From: Cerasicoccus maritimus
GTDB lineage: Bacteria > Verrucomicrobiota > Verrucomicrobiia > Opitutales > Cerasicoccaceae
DNA length: 64,000 bases
NCBI GenBank assembly: GCA_031296935.1
Contig: JAVDPD010000006.1
Location: 144,804 to 208,803 of the forward strand
Direction: 5' to 3'
The notes under the pieces are model-generated. The model was not told the origin of the DNA, did no database searches, and saw only the letters and a list, made by a program, of their open reading frames with translations. How positions within the stretch are numbered: the first letter of the stretch is position 1; the number at the start of each line of letters is the position of its first letter. This document shows, one piece after another, positions 24,757 through 33,292 of this stretch. Both the position numbers and the translations under genes were made by a program.

Positions 24757-24791
24757 AAAAAAAAAACGAGCCGGCGGACCGACTCGTTTCT
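24757..24791 (-). terminator. Rho-independent terminator after accA
   Basis: On the minus strand AACGAGTC..GGCTCGTT-type arms pair around a CG-rich loop, followed by a run of ten T residues (A-run 24757-24766 on plus). It lies 23 bp past the accA stop and would also insulate the AAA+ gene. Confidence 0.87.
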
Positions 24792-24813
24792 GAAAAATCT
24801 TTGAAGTTGCGAG

Positions 24814-25785
24814 TTAGGCGCCGGCTTCGGTGAACTGGCCCATGGCGCGGAACTTCGCGTAGCGGCCGTCGAGGAGTGCCTTGGTGCTCTTTTTTTTGAG
24901 CTTGGCCAGGTTGGCTTCGAGCGCGAGCTTGAGGTTGGCTGCGGCGAGCTTGGGATCCACGTGCGCACCGCCCAAGGGTTCATCGACGACTTCATCGACC
25001 ACGCCGAGCTCGATGAGCTTGTCGGCGGTGATCTTCAACGCCTCGGCGGCGCGGGGGGCGTGGACGCGGTCCTTCCAGAGGATCGCGGCGCAGCCTTCCG
25101 GCGAAATGACCGAGTAGTAGGCGTTGTCCATGATCAAAATGCGATCCGCCACGGCAATGCCGAGCGCGCCACCGGAGCCTCCTTCACCGATAACGGTGGC
25201 GATGATCGGCACGGTCAGGGCGCTCATTTCGCGGATGTTGACCGCGATGGCCTCGGCCACGTGGCGCTCTTCCGCGCCAATGCCGGGGTAGGCCCCGGGG
25301 GTGTCGATCAGGGCGATGATCGGCATCTTGAACTTTTCCGCCATTTCCATCAGGCGCAGGGCCTTGCGGTAGCCTTCCGGGTTGGGGCAGCCGAAGTTGC
25401 GGGCCAGGTTTTCCTTGGTGGAGCGGCCTTTTTGCTGGGCGATGATCATCACGGGCTCGCCATTGAGGAAGGCCGGGCCGCCAATGATGGCCTGGTCGTC
25501 CATGAAGCGGCGGTCGCCGTGGAGCTCCTGAAAGTCGTCAAAAATCGCGTCGATGTAGTCGAGCGAGTAGGGGCGCTGCGGGTGGCGCGCCAGCTGGATC
25601 TTTTGCCAGGGCGTGAGGTTGGCGTGGATGCGCTTGCGGGTTTCCTCGATCTTTGCGTTGATCGCTTTGATCTCTGCGGACACGTCGAGCTGAGACTCCT
25701 CGGACATGCGCTGGAGGTTCTCGAGCTGTAGCTGGAGCTCGTGGATGGGCTTTTCAAAATCGAGGGTGTGCTTCGGTTTTTCCAT
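24814..25785 (-). CDS. accA: Acetyl-CoA carboxylase carboxyltransferase subunit alpha
   Basis: A 323-residue protein with the AccA pattern: N-terminal L-D-F-E-K-P-I helix, W-Q-K-I-Q-L-A-R-H-P-Q-R-P, F-M-D-D-Q-A-I-I-G-G, the D-T-P-G-A-Y-P-G-I-G-A-E-E oxyanion region and G-E-G-G-S-G-G-A-L-G-I. With AccD it transfers carboxyl from biotin to acetyl-CoA, the first step of fatty-acid synthesis. The frame is open 45 codons further upstream without AccA similarity; ATG 25785 gives the normal length. accD is not in the window. Confidence 0.95.
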   Translation of the reverse strand: MEKPKHTLDFEKPIHELQLQLENLQRMSEESQLDVSAEIKAINAKIEETRKRIHANLTPWQKIQLARHPQRPYSLDYIDAIFDDFQELHGDRRFMDDQAIIGGPAFLNGEPVMIIAQQKGRSTKENLARNFGCPNPEGYRKALRLMEMAEKFKMPIIALIDTPGAYPGIGAEERHVAEAIAVNIREMSALTVPIIATVIGEGGSGGALGIAVADRILIMDNAYYSVISPEGCAAILWKDRVHAPRAAEALKITADKLIELGVVDEVVDEPLGGAHVDPKLAAANLKLALEANLAKLKKKSTKALLDGRYAKFRAMGQFTEAGA

Positions 25786-25905
25786 AGCGTTAAGCGGGGG
25801 ACTATTTCGAGGGAGGAGCTTCAGGTCAAATCCAAAGGCAACTGTTTGAAACGTCTTGGAAACGATTTTTCTTATGAGAATGATGTTTTCACAAGCGTTG
25901 TTTTC

Positions 25906-25978
25906 CACAGAAGGATACAAAGAGAACGAAGCCCCAAGACGGTTACGGCTTTGTTTGCTTCGTTAACTTCTGTTCAAT
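25906..25978. repeat. Inverted-repeat cassette E (empty), degenerate
   Basis: CACAGAAGGATACAAAGAGA on the left and an inverted CTTCGTTAACTTCTGTTCAA arm ending 25978 on the right, with a short filler. It is the same family as cassettes B-D but more diverged. It sits upstream of accA and tig, which are divergent. The rest of the gap (25979-26174) holds a CCCGG..CCGGG hairpin and no gene. Confidence 0.6.
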
Positions 25979-26174
25979 AAATGTTCTCCAGCGTCTTTTC
26001 GGAGGGTCGAAACTCCCTTCTGGACTACCCGGCGAAACTTTCAATCCGGGCTTGATCTTATTGGCGGCATTCGTTTGGCTGAACGGCTTTTCCACCGCGG
26101 AATTCCGCACAGTATACCTTTGGGCCGTTTCTTGAGAGCGGCCAGTTAATCAACACCGAAACCACCCAATCCAC

Positions 26175-27518
26175 GTGAAAGTTACCGTCGAAGACGTCAA
26201 CGATACGCGCAAGAAAGTCCACGTCAGCATCGATGCAGACGAAATTGCTGCCGAGTCCAAGAGCATCCTTAGCCAGTTCGCCAAGAGCGCCAAGCTTCCA
26301 GGCTTCCGCCCTGGTAAGGCTCCGGTTAACCTGATCCAGGGCAAATACAAGAACGAGATCAAGAGTGAGCTCAACCGCAAGCTCACCGGCGATGCCTATC
26401 AAGAGGCTGTGAAGGAATCCGGGCTTGATGTATATGGTGTTGTAGCAATGGACGGTGGCGACATCGAAGCCGGCGCTCCTGGCGCAGAAATGTCCTTCAC
26501 TTTTGACATCCGCCCCACCTTCGAACTGCCCGAATACAAGGGGGTCGCCGTTACCGTGCCCAAGGCCGAGGTGACCGAAGACGAATTCCTCCAGACCAAG
26601 GACTATATCCTCAACCAACGCGCCGAATACAACGTGTGCGAAAAGGCTGCCGAAAAGGGCGACTATGTTAAGGTGTCCTATGAAGGCAAGATCGGCGAAG
26701 AACGCATTGCCGACCTCGTGGAAGACAAGAAGATTTACGGCACCCAGACCAACACTTGGGAACAGGCTGGTGATGAGCATTCCCCGGGCGTGCGCGCCGT
26801 GGTGGACGCCCTCTTAGGCATGTCCGCTGGCGACAAGAAGGACGTGGAGCAAGTGTTCGCTGACGACTTCGAAGTCGAAGCCCTCCAGGGCAAGACCGCT
26901 ACTTACGCGATCGAAGTGCACGAAGTACGCGAAAAGAAGCTTCCCGAAATGGACGAAGAGTTCCTCAAGGGCTTCCAAGTCGAGACCGTTGAGCAGTGGG
27001 AAGAGCGCATTAAGGAAGACATCAAGGGCCAGAAGCTTCAGCACGCCAACGGACAGAAGCGCCAGCAGCTTATTGACCACCTGATCGGCCTCATCGACAT
27101 CGCGGTGCCGGAAAGCGCGATCGACAACGAGCGCGAAGTCATCCTCCGCCAGCACGTTGAGCAAGCCATCCAGCAGGGCGCAACCGAGGAGCAGCTTGAA
27201 GAGCACAAGGAGTCTCTCTTTGGCCAAGCCGGCGAAGCCGCCGTCAAGCGTGTAAAGACCCAGTTCGTCCTCGGCCGCATTGCCGAAGCGGAAGAAATCA
27301 AGGTCGAGAACGAAGACATGCAGCGCGCGATCATGAACCAGGCGATGCAGACCCGCACCGCCCCGGACAAGATCGTGAAAGAACTTCAGAAGAGCCAAGA
27401 CCAGCTCCGCGAGCTCCAGCGCGCCGTTCTTTTCGAGAAGACGCTTGATTTTCTGATCGAACAGGCGAGCGTTACGGAAGTCGAACCTGAGGCCGAAGCA
27501 GCCACTGCTGAAGCCTAG
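26175..27518 (+). CDS. tig: Trigger factor
   Basis: A 447-residue ribosome-associated chaperone. The N-terminal ribosome-binding domain carries the signature G-F-R-P-G-K-A-P (about residues 41-48), followed by the FKBP-like PPIase domain (G-D-Y-V-K-V-S-Y-E-G-K-I) and the long helical C-terminal chaperone domain, ending in a Glu/Ala-rich tail. It uses a GTG start at 26175. tig-clpP-clpX is a widely conserved order and is intact here, except for a small opposite-strand ORF between tig and clpP. Confidence 0.95.
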   Translation: MKVTVEDVNDTRKKVHVSIDADEIAAESKSILSQFAKSAKLPGFRPGKAPVNLIQGKYKNEIKSELNRKLTGDAYQEAVKESGLDVYGVVAMDGGDIEAGAPGAEMSFTFDIRPTFELPEYKGVAVTVPKAEVTEDEFLQTKDYILNQRAEYNVCEKAAEKGDYVKVSYEGKIGEERIADLVEDKKIYGTQTNTWEQAGDEHSPGVRAVVDALLGMSAGDKKDVEQVFADDFEVEALQGKTATYAIEVHEVREKKLPEMDEEFLKGFQVETVEQWEERIKEDIKGQKLQHANGQKRQQLIDHLIGLIDIAVPESAIDNEREVILRQHVEQAIQQGATEEQLEEHKESLFGQAGEAAVKRVKTQFVLGRIAEAEEIKVENEDMQRAIMNQAMQTRTAPDKIVKELQKSQDQLRELQRAVLFEKTLDFLIEQASVTEVEPEAEAATAEA

Positions 27519-27592
27519 GAAGCATCTGGGTTCTTTTACAGGTTGATGGCGGAAAATTACCTTCCGTCTTGCGATGCGATGAAAATGAGGGT

Positions 27593-27682
27593 TCACTGCG
27601 TAGTGATCCGCTTGTGAGCCATGCGCTTATGGGCGATCTGGCTACGTTTCGCAGCTTTCATTTTCATACGCACCATCAACAT
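27593..27682 (-). CDS. Candidate 29-residue highly basic protein
   Basis: A small open frame opposite to tig and clpP encoding nine Lys/Arg and two His among 29 residues (K-M-K-A-A-K-R-S-Q-I-A-H-K-R in the middle). AGGAAA lies about seven bases before the ATG, one of the better ribosome sites locally. Composition resembles very small ribosomal proteins such as bS22/COX24-domain or bTHX types, but I cannot match it to one. It may not be expressed; it could also be a chance frame in the tig-clpP gap. Confidence 0.45.
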   Translation of the reverse strand: MLMVRMKMKAAKRSQIAHKRMAHKRITTQ

Positions 27683-27723
27683 TTTAGATTTCCTGACACT
27701 TCCAAAGTGATAGATTCCCAATC

Positions 27724-28317
27724 ATGAGCTATATTATTCCATTTGTTACAGAGCGCGACGGGCGTGGAGAACGTCGTGATGATATCTACAGCCGCCTGCT
27801 GCGCGACCGCATTATTTTCCTTGGCACGCCGATTTATGATGAGGTTGCCAACGCTGTCGTCGCCCAACTGCTCTTCTTGCAAATGGAAGATCCTAAGAAG
27901 GATATCCATCTTTATATCAACTCACCGGGTGGCAGCGTTACCGCAGGCATGGCGATCTACGACACGATCAACTTCATGCACTGCGACGTGGTGACCTACT
28001 GTGTGGGCATGGCCGCAAGCATGGGCACTGTGCTCCTGGCAGCTGGCTCCAAGGGCAAGCGTTATGCGCTGCCGAATAGCCGTGTGATGATCCACCAGCC
28101 GACCGGCGGTGCCACGGGCCAAACGTCGGACATCTCTATTGCCGCCAAGGAAATCATACGCTGGCGCAATACGCTCAACGATGTTCTGGCCAACCACACC
28201 AACAAGTCTGCTGAACAAATCATGCAGGACAGCGATCGCGATTACTACATGACCGCGGACGAAGCCTGTGAGTATGGTATTGTTGATCAGGTGATTAAGC
28301 AAAAGCCGAAGGGCTAA
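27724..28317 (+). CDS. clpP: ATP-dependent Clp protease proteolytic subunit
   Basis: A 197-residue serine protease subunit of normal length. The catalytic Ser is in G-M-A-A-S-M-G, His in V-M-I-H-Q-P, and the Asp in the following D-R-D-Y-Y-M handle region. It forms a double heptamer that degrades substrates unfolded by ClpX, whose gene starts 75 bp downstream. Confidence 0.97.
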   Translation: MSYIIPFVTERDGRGERRDDIYSRLLRDRIIFLGTPIYDEVANAVVAQLLFLQMEDPKKDIHLYINSPGGSVTAGMAIYDTINFMHCDVVTYCVGMAASMGTVLLAAGSKGKRYALPNSRVMIHQPTGGATGQTSDISIAAKEIIRWRNTLNDVLANHTNKSAEQIMQDSDRDYYMTADEACEYGIVDQVIKQKPKG

Positions 28318-28391
28318 TTGGGCTTTTTGCCGTATCAGGCTTTGTTACTTGCCTGTTCTGTCGATAAATAGTAACGTTTGTCCCTTTCGTT

Positions 28392-29729
28392 ATGGCTAAA
28401 TCCACCAAAATGACCTTCTGCTCTTTCTGCGGCAAATCGCAGAACGAAGTCCGCAAGATGATTGCTGGGCCGGCGGGAGTCTACATTTGCGACTCCTGTG
28501 TTAATGTCTGCAAGACCATCATTGACAGGGAATTGCGGGATGAGCCTGCGAAAGGAACACCTCCGCCGAGCAACGATTTTGCCGTCAAATTGGTCAAGCC
28601 CTCTGAAATTAAGGCTCGGCTGGATGAGCATATCGTTGGGCAAGAGCACGCGAAGAAGGTTTTGTCCGTCGCGGTTTATAACCACTACAAGCGACTGCAA
28701 AACGAGGAAATTTCCGAAGACCTCGCCATCGCTGAGTTCAGCGAAGTTTCCATCGAGAAGAGCAATGTGCTGCTCGTCGGCCCGACTGGTTCGGGCAAGA
28801 CGCTGCTCGCGCGCACGCTCGCGGAGATGCTGGAAGTGCCGTTTGCCATCGCCGACGCCACCACGCTGACCGAAGCCGGTTACGTGGGCGAAGACGTGGA
28901 AAACATCGTTTTACGCCTCCTGCAGTCCGCCAATTTCGACGTCAAAAGCGCCGAGCGCGGCATCATCTACGTCGACGAAATCGACAAGATCGGCCGTAAG
29001 ACGGACAATGTTTCCATCACCCGCGACGTGTCGGGCGAAGGCGTTCAGCAGGCGCTGCTCAAGATTATCGAAGGCACGGTGTGTAATGTTCCGCCGCAGG
29101 GTGGCCGCAAGCATCCAAATCAGGAATACATCCAGGTCAACACCGCGAACATCCTCTTCGTCTGCGGCGGCGCATTCGTCGGCCTCGACAAGCTCATTTC
29201 CGACCGCGCAGGTAAGAAGGTGCTTGGTTTCGACATTACTGGCGAAAAGGCCTATGTGCCGCAGCGTGACGAGATCATGCGCGAAGTTCAGCCAGAAGAC
29301 CTCGTGAAGTTTGGCATGATTCCCGAGTTCATCGGCCGCTTGCCGATAGTCTCCGTGCTCAACGAGCTAACCCTCGAAGACCTCGAATACATTTTGACCG
29401 AGCCCAAGAATGCAATGGTCAAGCAATACTCCAAGCTATTGGCCATGGAGGGCGTCAAACTGCGCTTCTCGCGCGACGCCATCAGTGCGCTTGCCGAAAA
29501 AGCATTGGAGCTCAAGACCGGTGCCCGCGCGCTGCGTTCGATCATGGAAAAGCTCATGCTCGACGTCATGTATGAGATCCCTCAGGACTCAACGATCGAA
29601 GAGTGCCTCGTGACCGCAGCCACCGTTCGCCACGGCCACCGCCCGCAACTCAAGCGCGGCGAACAAACCGCCGAATCGCCGTCCGAGCCCAGCTCCACCC
29701 CCACCAGCCAAGACAACGACGCCGCCTAG
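28392..29729 (+). CDS. clpX: ATP-dependent Clp protease ATP-binding subunit
   Basis: A 445-residue AAA+ unfoldase. N-terminal zinc-binding domain C-S-F-C...C-D-S-C (residues 11-39), Walker A G-P-T-G-S-G-K-T, pore loop G-Y-V-G-E-D, Walker [10 protein letters not shown] and the arginine-finger/sensor regions are present. The C-terminal tail is enriched in Ser, Pro and Thr. The stop is immediately followed by a two-hairpin repeat that recurs at other gene ends. Confidence 0.97.
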   Translation: MAKSTKMTFCSFCGKSQNEVRKMIAGPAGVYICDSCVNVCKTIIDRELRDEPAKGTPPPSNDFAVKLVKPSEIKARLDEHIVGQEHAKKVLSVAVYNHYKRLQNEEISEDLAIAEFSEVSIEKSNVLLVGPTGSGKTLLARTLAEMLEVPFAIADATTLTEAGYVGEDVENIVLRLLQSANFDVKSAERGIIYVDEIDKIGRKTDNVSITRDVSGEGVQQALLKIIEGTVCNVPPQGGRKHPNQEYIQVNTANILFVCGGAFVGLDKLISDRAGKKVLGFDITGEKAYVPQRDEIMREVQPEDLVKFGMIPEFIGRLPIVSVLNELTLEDLEYILTEPKNAMVKQYSKLLAMEGVKLRFSRDAISALAEKALELKTGARALRSIMEKLMLDVMYEIPQDSTIEECLVTAATVRHGHRPQLKRGEQTAESPSEPSSTPTSQDNDAA

Positions 29730-29771
29730 GCAACGTGCCGTTGCATCCATAGATTTGCGCATTGCGCAAAT
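29730..29771 (+). repeat. Stop-codon-abutting two-hairpin element, copy 1 (clpX 3' end)
   Basis: Hairpin 1 is GCAAC-GTGCC-GTTGC (29730-29744). An 8-nt spacer leads to hairpin 2, an 8-bp stem ATTTGCGC/GCGCAAAT with loop ATT (29753-29771). It begins on the first base after the clpX TAG. Related copies: 36578-36619 (minus), 47656-47697 and a half copy at 63894-63916. Stem 2 differs between copies with pairing kept. Confidence 0.75.
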
Positions 29772-29944
29772 GGCTTATTGATCTGTCTGAAGCTAGGGCG
29801 ACGCTTACAAGCGAGCCGGAGTTACATTCGATTAAGAAAGGTAGGGCGCAGTCTCCAGACAAGCCGCCACCTCCGAGCCAACGGATATTCAACCGTCTTC
29901 ATTTTAGGCTATACAAACTTTCTGTTATTTGTCTTAAAGTCTTG

Positions 29945-30006
29945 ATGGCCAAGAGATACGAGCTGACCGAGGAACAATACGACTTAATCAAGGACCTGCT
30001 GCTAGG
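29945..30006 (+). pseudogene. IS5/IS4-type transposase N-terminal fragment
   Basis: The ATG at 29945 opens with M-A-K-R-Y-E-L-T-E-E-Q-Y-D-L-I-K-D-L-L, the usual N-terminus of a group of small IS5-family transposases. It is cut off after about 20 codons where the IS630 element begins; no continuation is seen on the far side, so the rest was lost. The 150 bp before it (29777-29944) hold no gene. Confidence 0.65.
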
Positions 30007-30044
30007 TAATACTAATTCTCACATAAATCGAGAGTTATGAAATT

Positions 30045-30728
30045 TCATGAAGCGTTTGCTGAAGCGCGTGCCCATCCGTTACCAACGAGCTTGTTGACCC
30101 GCCTCTTGTCTGCCCACCAGTCTTCTAGGTGTGCTGCGACGACTTGGTCTAGGGTTTCGATGCTTGGCCACAGTTTGTTGGCGGTGTGATCTTGGATGAG
30201 ATCCCAGAGTTTCTCGATCGGATTGAGCTCTGGGCTATACGCTGGCAGCATGATCGTGTGGACTCCCTCGGGGATGCTTGGGTGGCTGTCTTCGCTCGGA
30301 TGGAAGCCCGCACCGTCCCAGACAACGACGTGCTCGTGCTCGGAAAATTCAGCTTTGATTTGTTCCAGGAAGGCCTGTGTCCATTCGAGATTGACGCTCG
30401 GGGTTTGGATAAAAACAGCTTCGCCATCGACGATGTCGAGCGCCCCGTAACAGTAGCTCCACGTGTATTTGCTCTGCCACAGTTTGTGCGGACGATGCCC
30501 TTTGAACGTCCAGACCCGACGCAGGTTTGGTAGCAGTCCATAGCGACTCTCATCGGCGAACCACACCTTGACCGGCAACGACTTACGAAGCGGCAACGCC
30601 TTCAGTTTGCCATAAAACGAGCGCTTAAACTTTTCCGCTTTGATCGGGTTCCTCTTCTCGTGGACGGGGCGCGGTTCCGAGCGAAGTGACAAGACCGACG
30701 CGTTGGCGGACCGGACCACCCGCAGCAC
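30045..30728 (-). CDS. IS630 transposase, C-terminal DDE part
   Basis: A DDE_3-type catalytic domain: first Asp in V-W-F-A-D-E-S-R-Y-G, second in V-V-W-D-G-A-G-F-H, Glu in A-Y-S-P-E-L-N-P-I-E-K-L-W. All catalytic residues are present. It lacks the N-terminal HTH, which is in the preceding ORF one frame away. The frames meet at an A8 run (minus strand, plus 30738-30745), a plausible slippage site; loss of one A in the mRNA would join them. The 5' boundary given is the first codons after the slip site. Confidence 0.85.
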   Translation of the reverse strand: MLRVVRSANASVLSLRSEPRPVHEKRNPIKAEKFKRSFYGKLKALPLRKSLPVKVWFADESRYGLLPNLRRVWTFKGHRPHKLWQSKYTWSYCYGALDIVDGEAVFIQTPSVNLEWTQAFLEQIKAEFSEHEHVVVWDGAGFHPSEDSHPSIPEGVHTIMLPAYSPELNPIEKLWDLIQDHTANKLWPSIETLDQVVAAHLEDWWADKRRVNKLVGNGWARASANAS

Positions 30729-31134
30729 CCCAGCCACTTTTTTTTAACCAACGCCAAACCGTTTTGTAGCTAAAGCGACGGCCAAAATGACTTTCAAGCT
30801 GCTGCTGAGCTTGCACGGCGGTGTTCCAGCGAGACGCTGCCAGGCCTTTCTTCAGAAACGCCTGCACATCCTCGTTGTAGTTAACTGATTTGGTGCCTTT
30901 GTAGCCACGATTTAAGACAGCCTCTAGACCGCCTTCGCGATAAGTCGCAAACCAACGATAAATCGTTGCCTTGCTCTTACCTACCGCTTCCGAGATGTCA
31001 TCATCGCTCTTGCAAGGGTCGAACCCTAAACGCAACGCCACCAAGCGCTGCGTTCGCCATCCCGTTGCTTCTGTCTTCAACAGAGCCTGAATACGCTCAC
31101 GATCTATATCGTTGCCTAAATGTCGTTTCCTCAC
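30625..31134 (-). CDS. IS630 transposase, N-terminal helix-turn-helix part
   Basis: A 169-codon frame whose first ~135 residues form the IS630-type HTH region: I-S-E-A-V-G-K-S-K-A-T-I-Y-R-W is helix-turn-helix 1, then G-L-E-A-V-L-N-R-G-Y-K-G, and a second winged part ending V-W-R-W-L-K-K. After the A8 run the frame leaves transposase similarity, while the DDE part continues in the +1 frame. Either programmed slippage or an inactivating indel. Confidence 0.82.
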   Translation of the reverse strand: MRKRHLGNDIDRERIQALLKTEATGWRTQRLVALRLGFDPCKSDDDISEAVGKSKATIYRWFATYREGGLEAVLNRGYKGTKSVNYNEDVQAFLKKGLAASRWNTAVQAQQQLESHFGRRFSYKTVWRWLKKSGWGAAGGPVRQRVGLVTSLGTAPRPREEEPDQSGKV

Positions 31135-31214
31135 GAAAAAACACTAAAGCAAGTATCGTGCTCAATATCTCAATTTAAACGAGAAAAGGTATAACATAAA
31201 GAGCCGACGCCACG

Positions 31215-32480
31215 CTAGTCGTAGCTTACTCGCATAAATCGAGGAGAGCCCTCGGTGACGGCGGTTGCGTCCCGCAGGGTGAGTGTCCACGTGTTGTCGC
31301 CGTTGTCCGTAGCGCTGGAAATGACCGCAACGCTACTGTTGCCGACTGACCAGCCACTGTTATAGCGAAGTGTGGTGGAAGCCAAACTCGACAAGTCGGC
31401 GCCCGAGTAAATCAGGTAGTTTAGATCGTTGTCGTTTTGCTGCAAAGTGACGGTTAACTGACCGTAATGGCTGCCTGAAAGGTCCGCGGTGGAGAATTCG
31501 CTGGGGGCGTAATAATCAGGTGTGGTGGGATCATAGGCCAAGGCATACTCGTCATAATTCGTGCGGCCGTCGCCGTCGTTGTCCGCATTTGGCGGGTATT
31601 CGGTGATGTCGGTGGAGCCAAATTGTGTGCTAGCCCAGTCGCCATAGCCGCTGGGGACGCTGAGACCATCATAGGCATCGATAATGGCTTGGATTTCCGC
31701 TGCATAATTACCCACGTAGGTTGCGCCACTAATGTTATTCGTGCCATCAGAGCCCACGAACCAATTGACGCCTACTATCGTCAGCTCTCCGTTAATGACC
31801 CGCAGCATCGGCGCGCCCGAGTCGTAGTTTTGCAACTGCGCTTCATAGGTGACATAGGCGCTGTCGCCAGATGAGTTTTGAGTTGTGTAAATCGCGGTCC
31901 CGGTCGCGACGACATCATCAGTGCCAGTAACACTTTGGTTGAAAAGCACGCTCGTAATTCTGTTTTTACCGACGCCGGTGTCCAGCGCGACATCATCGGT
32001 GTTGGGGGAGCGCCCCAAGAGAAAAACTTCAGCGTTGGACAACCCGGATTGGATGAAATAAATCGCGTTAGTGATCGAACTGTTCATGAACGGCAGCGGT
32101 TCATAGGTGCCTGGTAGTGGCTCGTTGAGCACGCCGACCCAGAGGTCGGATTCGCCAATACGCTCCCCCGCGACAACTGTGCGCTGCTGACTGTCGCCAT
32201 TGGGGTCGTTGGTGGCATAGAAGGTCATGGTTTGGCCGACCAACGGATGATAGTGGTTGGCGCACAAAACAACGTTGCTGCTCACGAGGGTGCCCCAGCG
32301 GAGGGATACTTTACCGATGGCCGAAAGACTATAGCTGGCTGCAATGAATGACGCGTCGTTCGTAAATCGGTCGTTCGTGGCGTCAGTATAATCGTCAATC
32401 GTGATATCTGCGTACGCAGCAGAGCTGCTGATTGCCCAAGCAAACATGCCGAGAATTATGGGGTTTTTCACGCGAATCAT
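31215..32480 (-). CDS. Secreted trypsin-like serine protease with EF-hand-type motif
   Basis: A 421-residue protein with a signal peptide (cleavage near A-Y-A-D). The protease fold carries C-A-N-H-Y-H (His), G-E-S-D-L-W-V (Asp) and Y-D-S-G-A-P (nucleophile Ser, in place of G-D-S-G-G). Residues ~300-315 have a D-N-D-G-D-G-R-T-N-Y-D-E calcium-binding loop of the dockerin or thrombospondin-3 type, frequent in exported Verrucomicrobial proteins. The C-terminal ~100 residues look like a beta-sandwich without a recognisable sorting tag. Its stop lies 19 bp from the IS630 end. Confidence 0.72.
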   Translation of the reverse strand: MIRVKNPIILGMFAWAISSSAAYADITIDDYTDATNDRFTNDASFIAASYSLSAIGKVSLRWGTLVSSNVVLCANHYHPLVGQTMTFYATNDPNGDSQQRTVVAGERIGESDLWVGVLNEPLPGTYEPLPFMNSSITNAIYFIQSGLSNAEVFLLGRSPNTDDVALDTGVGKNRITSVLFNQSVTGTDDVVATGTAIYTTQNSSGDSAYVTYEAQLQNYDSGAPMLRVINGELTIVGVNWFVGSDGTNNISGATYVGNYAAEIQAIIDAYDGLSVPSGYGDWASTQFGSTDITEYPPNADNDGDGRTNYDEYALAYDPTTPDYYAPSEFSTADLSGSHYGQLTVTLQQNDNDLNYLIYSGADLSSLASTTLRYNSGWSVGNSSVAVISSATDNGDNTWTLTLRDATAVTEGSPRFMRVSYD

Positions 32481-32588
32481 CTTAAGACTGGCCGATCAAT
32501 AAGCAAGGCTGACTGTCTGGCTACATCGGCTGTATTCTGCCTCACATTAACCCCGCTCCAAAGCGATGGTTGCAGATTTACGCAGTCT

Positions 32589-33242
32589 TTACGCCTTGCG
32601 CGTGACCTTGGCGCGCTTGCGGTCGGGGTAGACGGTTTGGCAGATTTCGCAGACGGTTCCATCGCAGCCTCGGGCGGTGCAGTGCTCTCTGCCATAGTAG
32701 ATGATTTGCAGGTGCAGCTTATTCCAACGCTCGACGGCGAAGATGCGCTTCAGATCCTTCTCGGTCTGGGCAACGCTCTTACCGCTGGTCAACCCCCAGC
32801 GTTGGGCGAGGCGGTGAATGTGGGTGTCCACCGGGAAACTCGGCACGCCAAAAGCCTGCGCCATAACGACTTGTGCAGTCTTGTGGCCGACGCCGGGTAG
32901 GGCTTCCAGCGCCTCCATGTCGGCCGGAACTTCGCCTCCGTGCTGGTTGATCAATATTTCCGACAGGCCGTGAATCGCCTTGGCCTTGCGCGGGGCAAGG
33001 CCGCAGGGGCGGACGATGGCATTGATCGCATCAACGCTTTGCTGTGCCATGTCAGCCGGGTTATCGGCCAGCTCCCAGAGGGCAGGGGTCGTCAGATTGA
33101 CGCGCTTGTCCGTGCACTGCGCCGAGAGCAGCACGGCCACGAGCAAGGTGTAGGGATCCTTGTGGTCGAGGGGGACGGGCGTCACGGGGTAGAGTTCCTC
33201 GAGACGTTGGTCAACGTAGGCTGCGCGCTCGGTCTTGGTCAT
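32589..33242 (-). CDS. nth: Endonuclease III
   Basis: A 217-residue DNA glycosylase/AP lyase of base excision repair. The helix-hairpin-helix L-P-G-V-G-H-K-T-A contains the catalytic Lys, and V-D-T-H-I-H-R-L holds the catalytic Asp. The C-terminal region has four Cys for a 4Fe-4S cluster but spaced C-x4-C-x4-C-x2-C rather than the usual C-x6-C-x2-C-x5-C. Length is normal. Confidence 0.93.
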   Translation of the reverse strand: MTKTERAAYVDQRLEELYPVTPVPLDHKDPYTLLVAVLLSAQCTDKRVNLTTPALWELADNPADMAQQSVDAINAIVRPCGLAPRKAKAIHGLSEILINQHGGEVPADMEALEALPGVGHKTAQVVMAQAFGVPSFPVDTHIHRLAQRWGLTSGKSVAQTEKDLKRIFAVERWNKLHLQIIYYGREHCTARGCDGTVCEICQTVYPDRKRAKVTRKA

Positions 33243-33292
33243 GGGCCTAGGCAGCGGAAAAGCTGCGCTGATGGCAATGCCGATTTCGCCTG

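Larger units (their letters stand above)
30007..31196 (-). mobile_element. IS630-family insertion sequence
   Basis: A ~1.2-kb element with imperfect terminal inverted repeats of about 25 nt (left near 30007 with TTCTCACATAAATCGAGA, right, inverted, TTCTCGTTTAAATTGAGA ending near 31196), set at TA dinucleotides as IS630 elements are. It holds two minus-strand ORFs in different frames that together make one transposase. It interrupts an IS5-type relic. Confidence 0.8.

Noticed and set aside
25786-25920. N-terminal extension of accA by 45 residues
   Set aside because: Sequence has no AccA similarity; ATG at 25785 gives the family length.
29730-29771. Simple rho-independent terminator after clpX
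   Set aside because: No T-tract follows, and at DUF1015 the related element precedes a separate genuine terminator.
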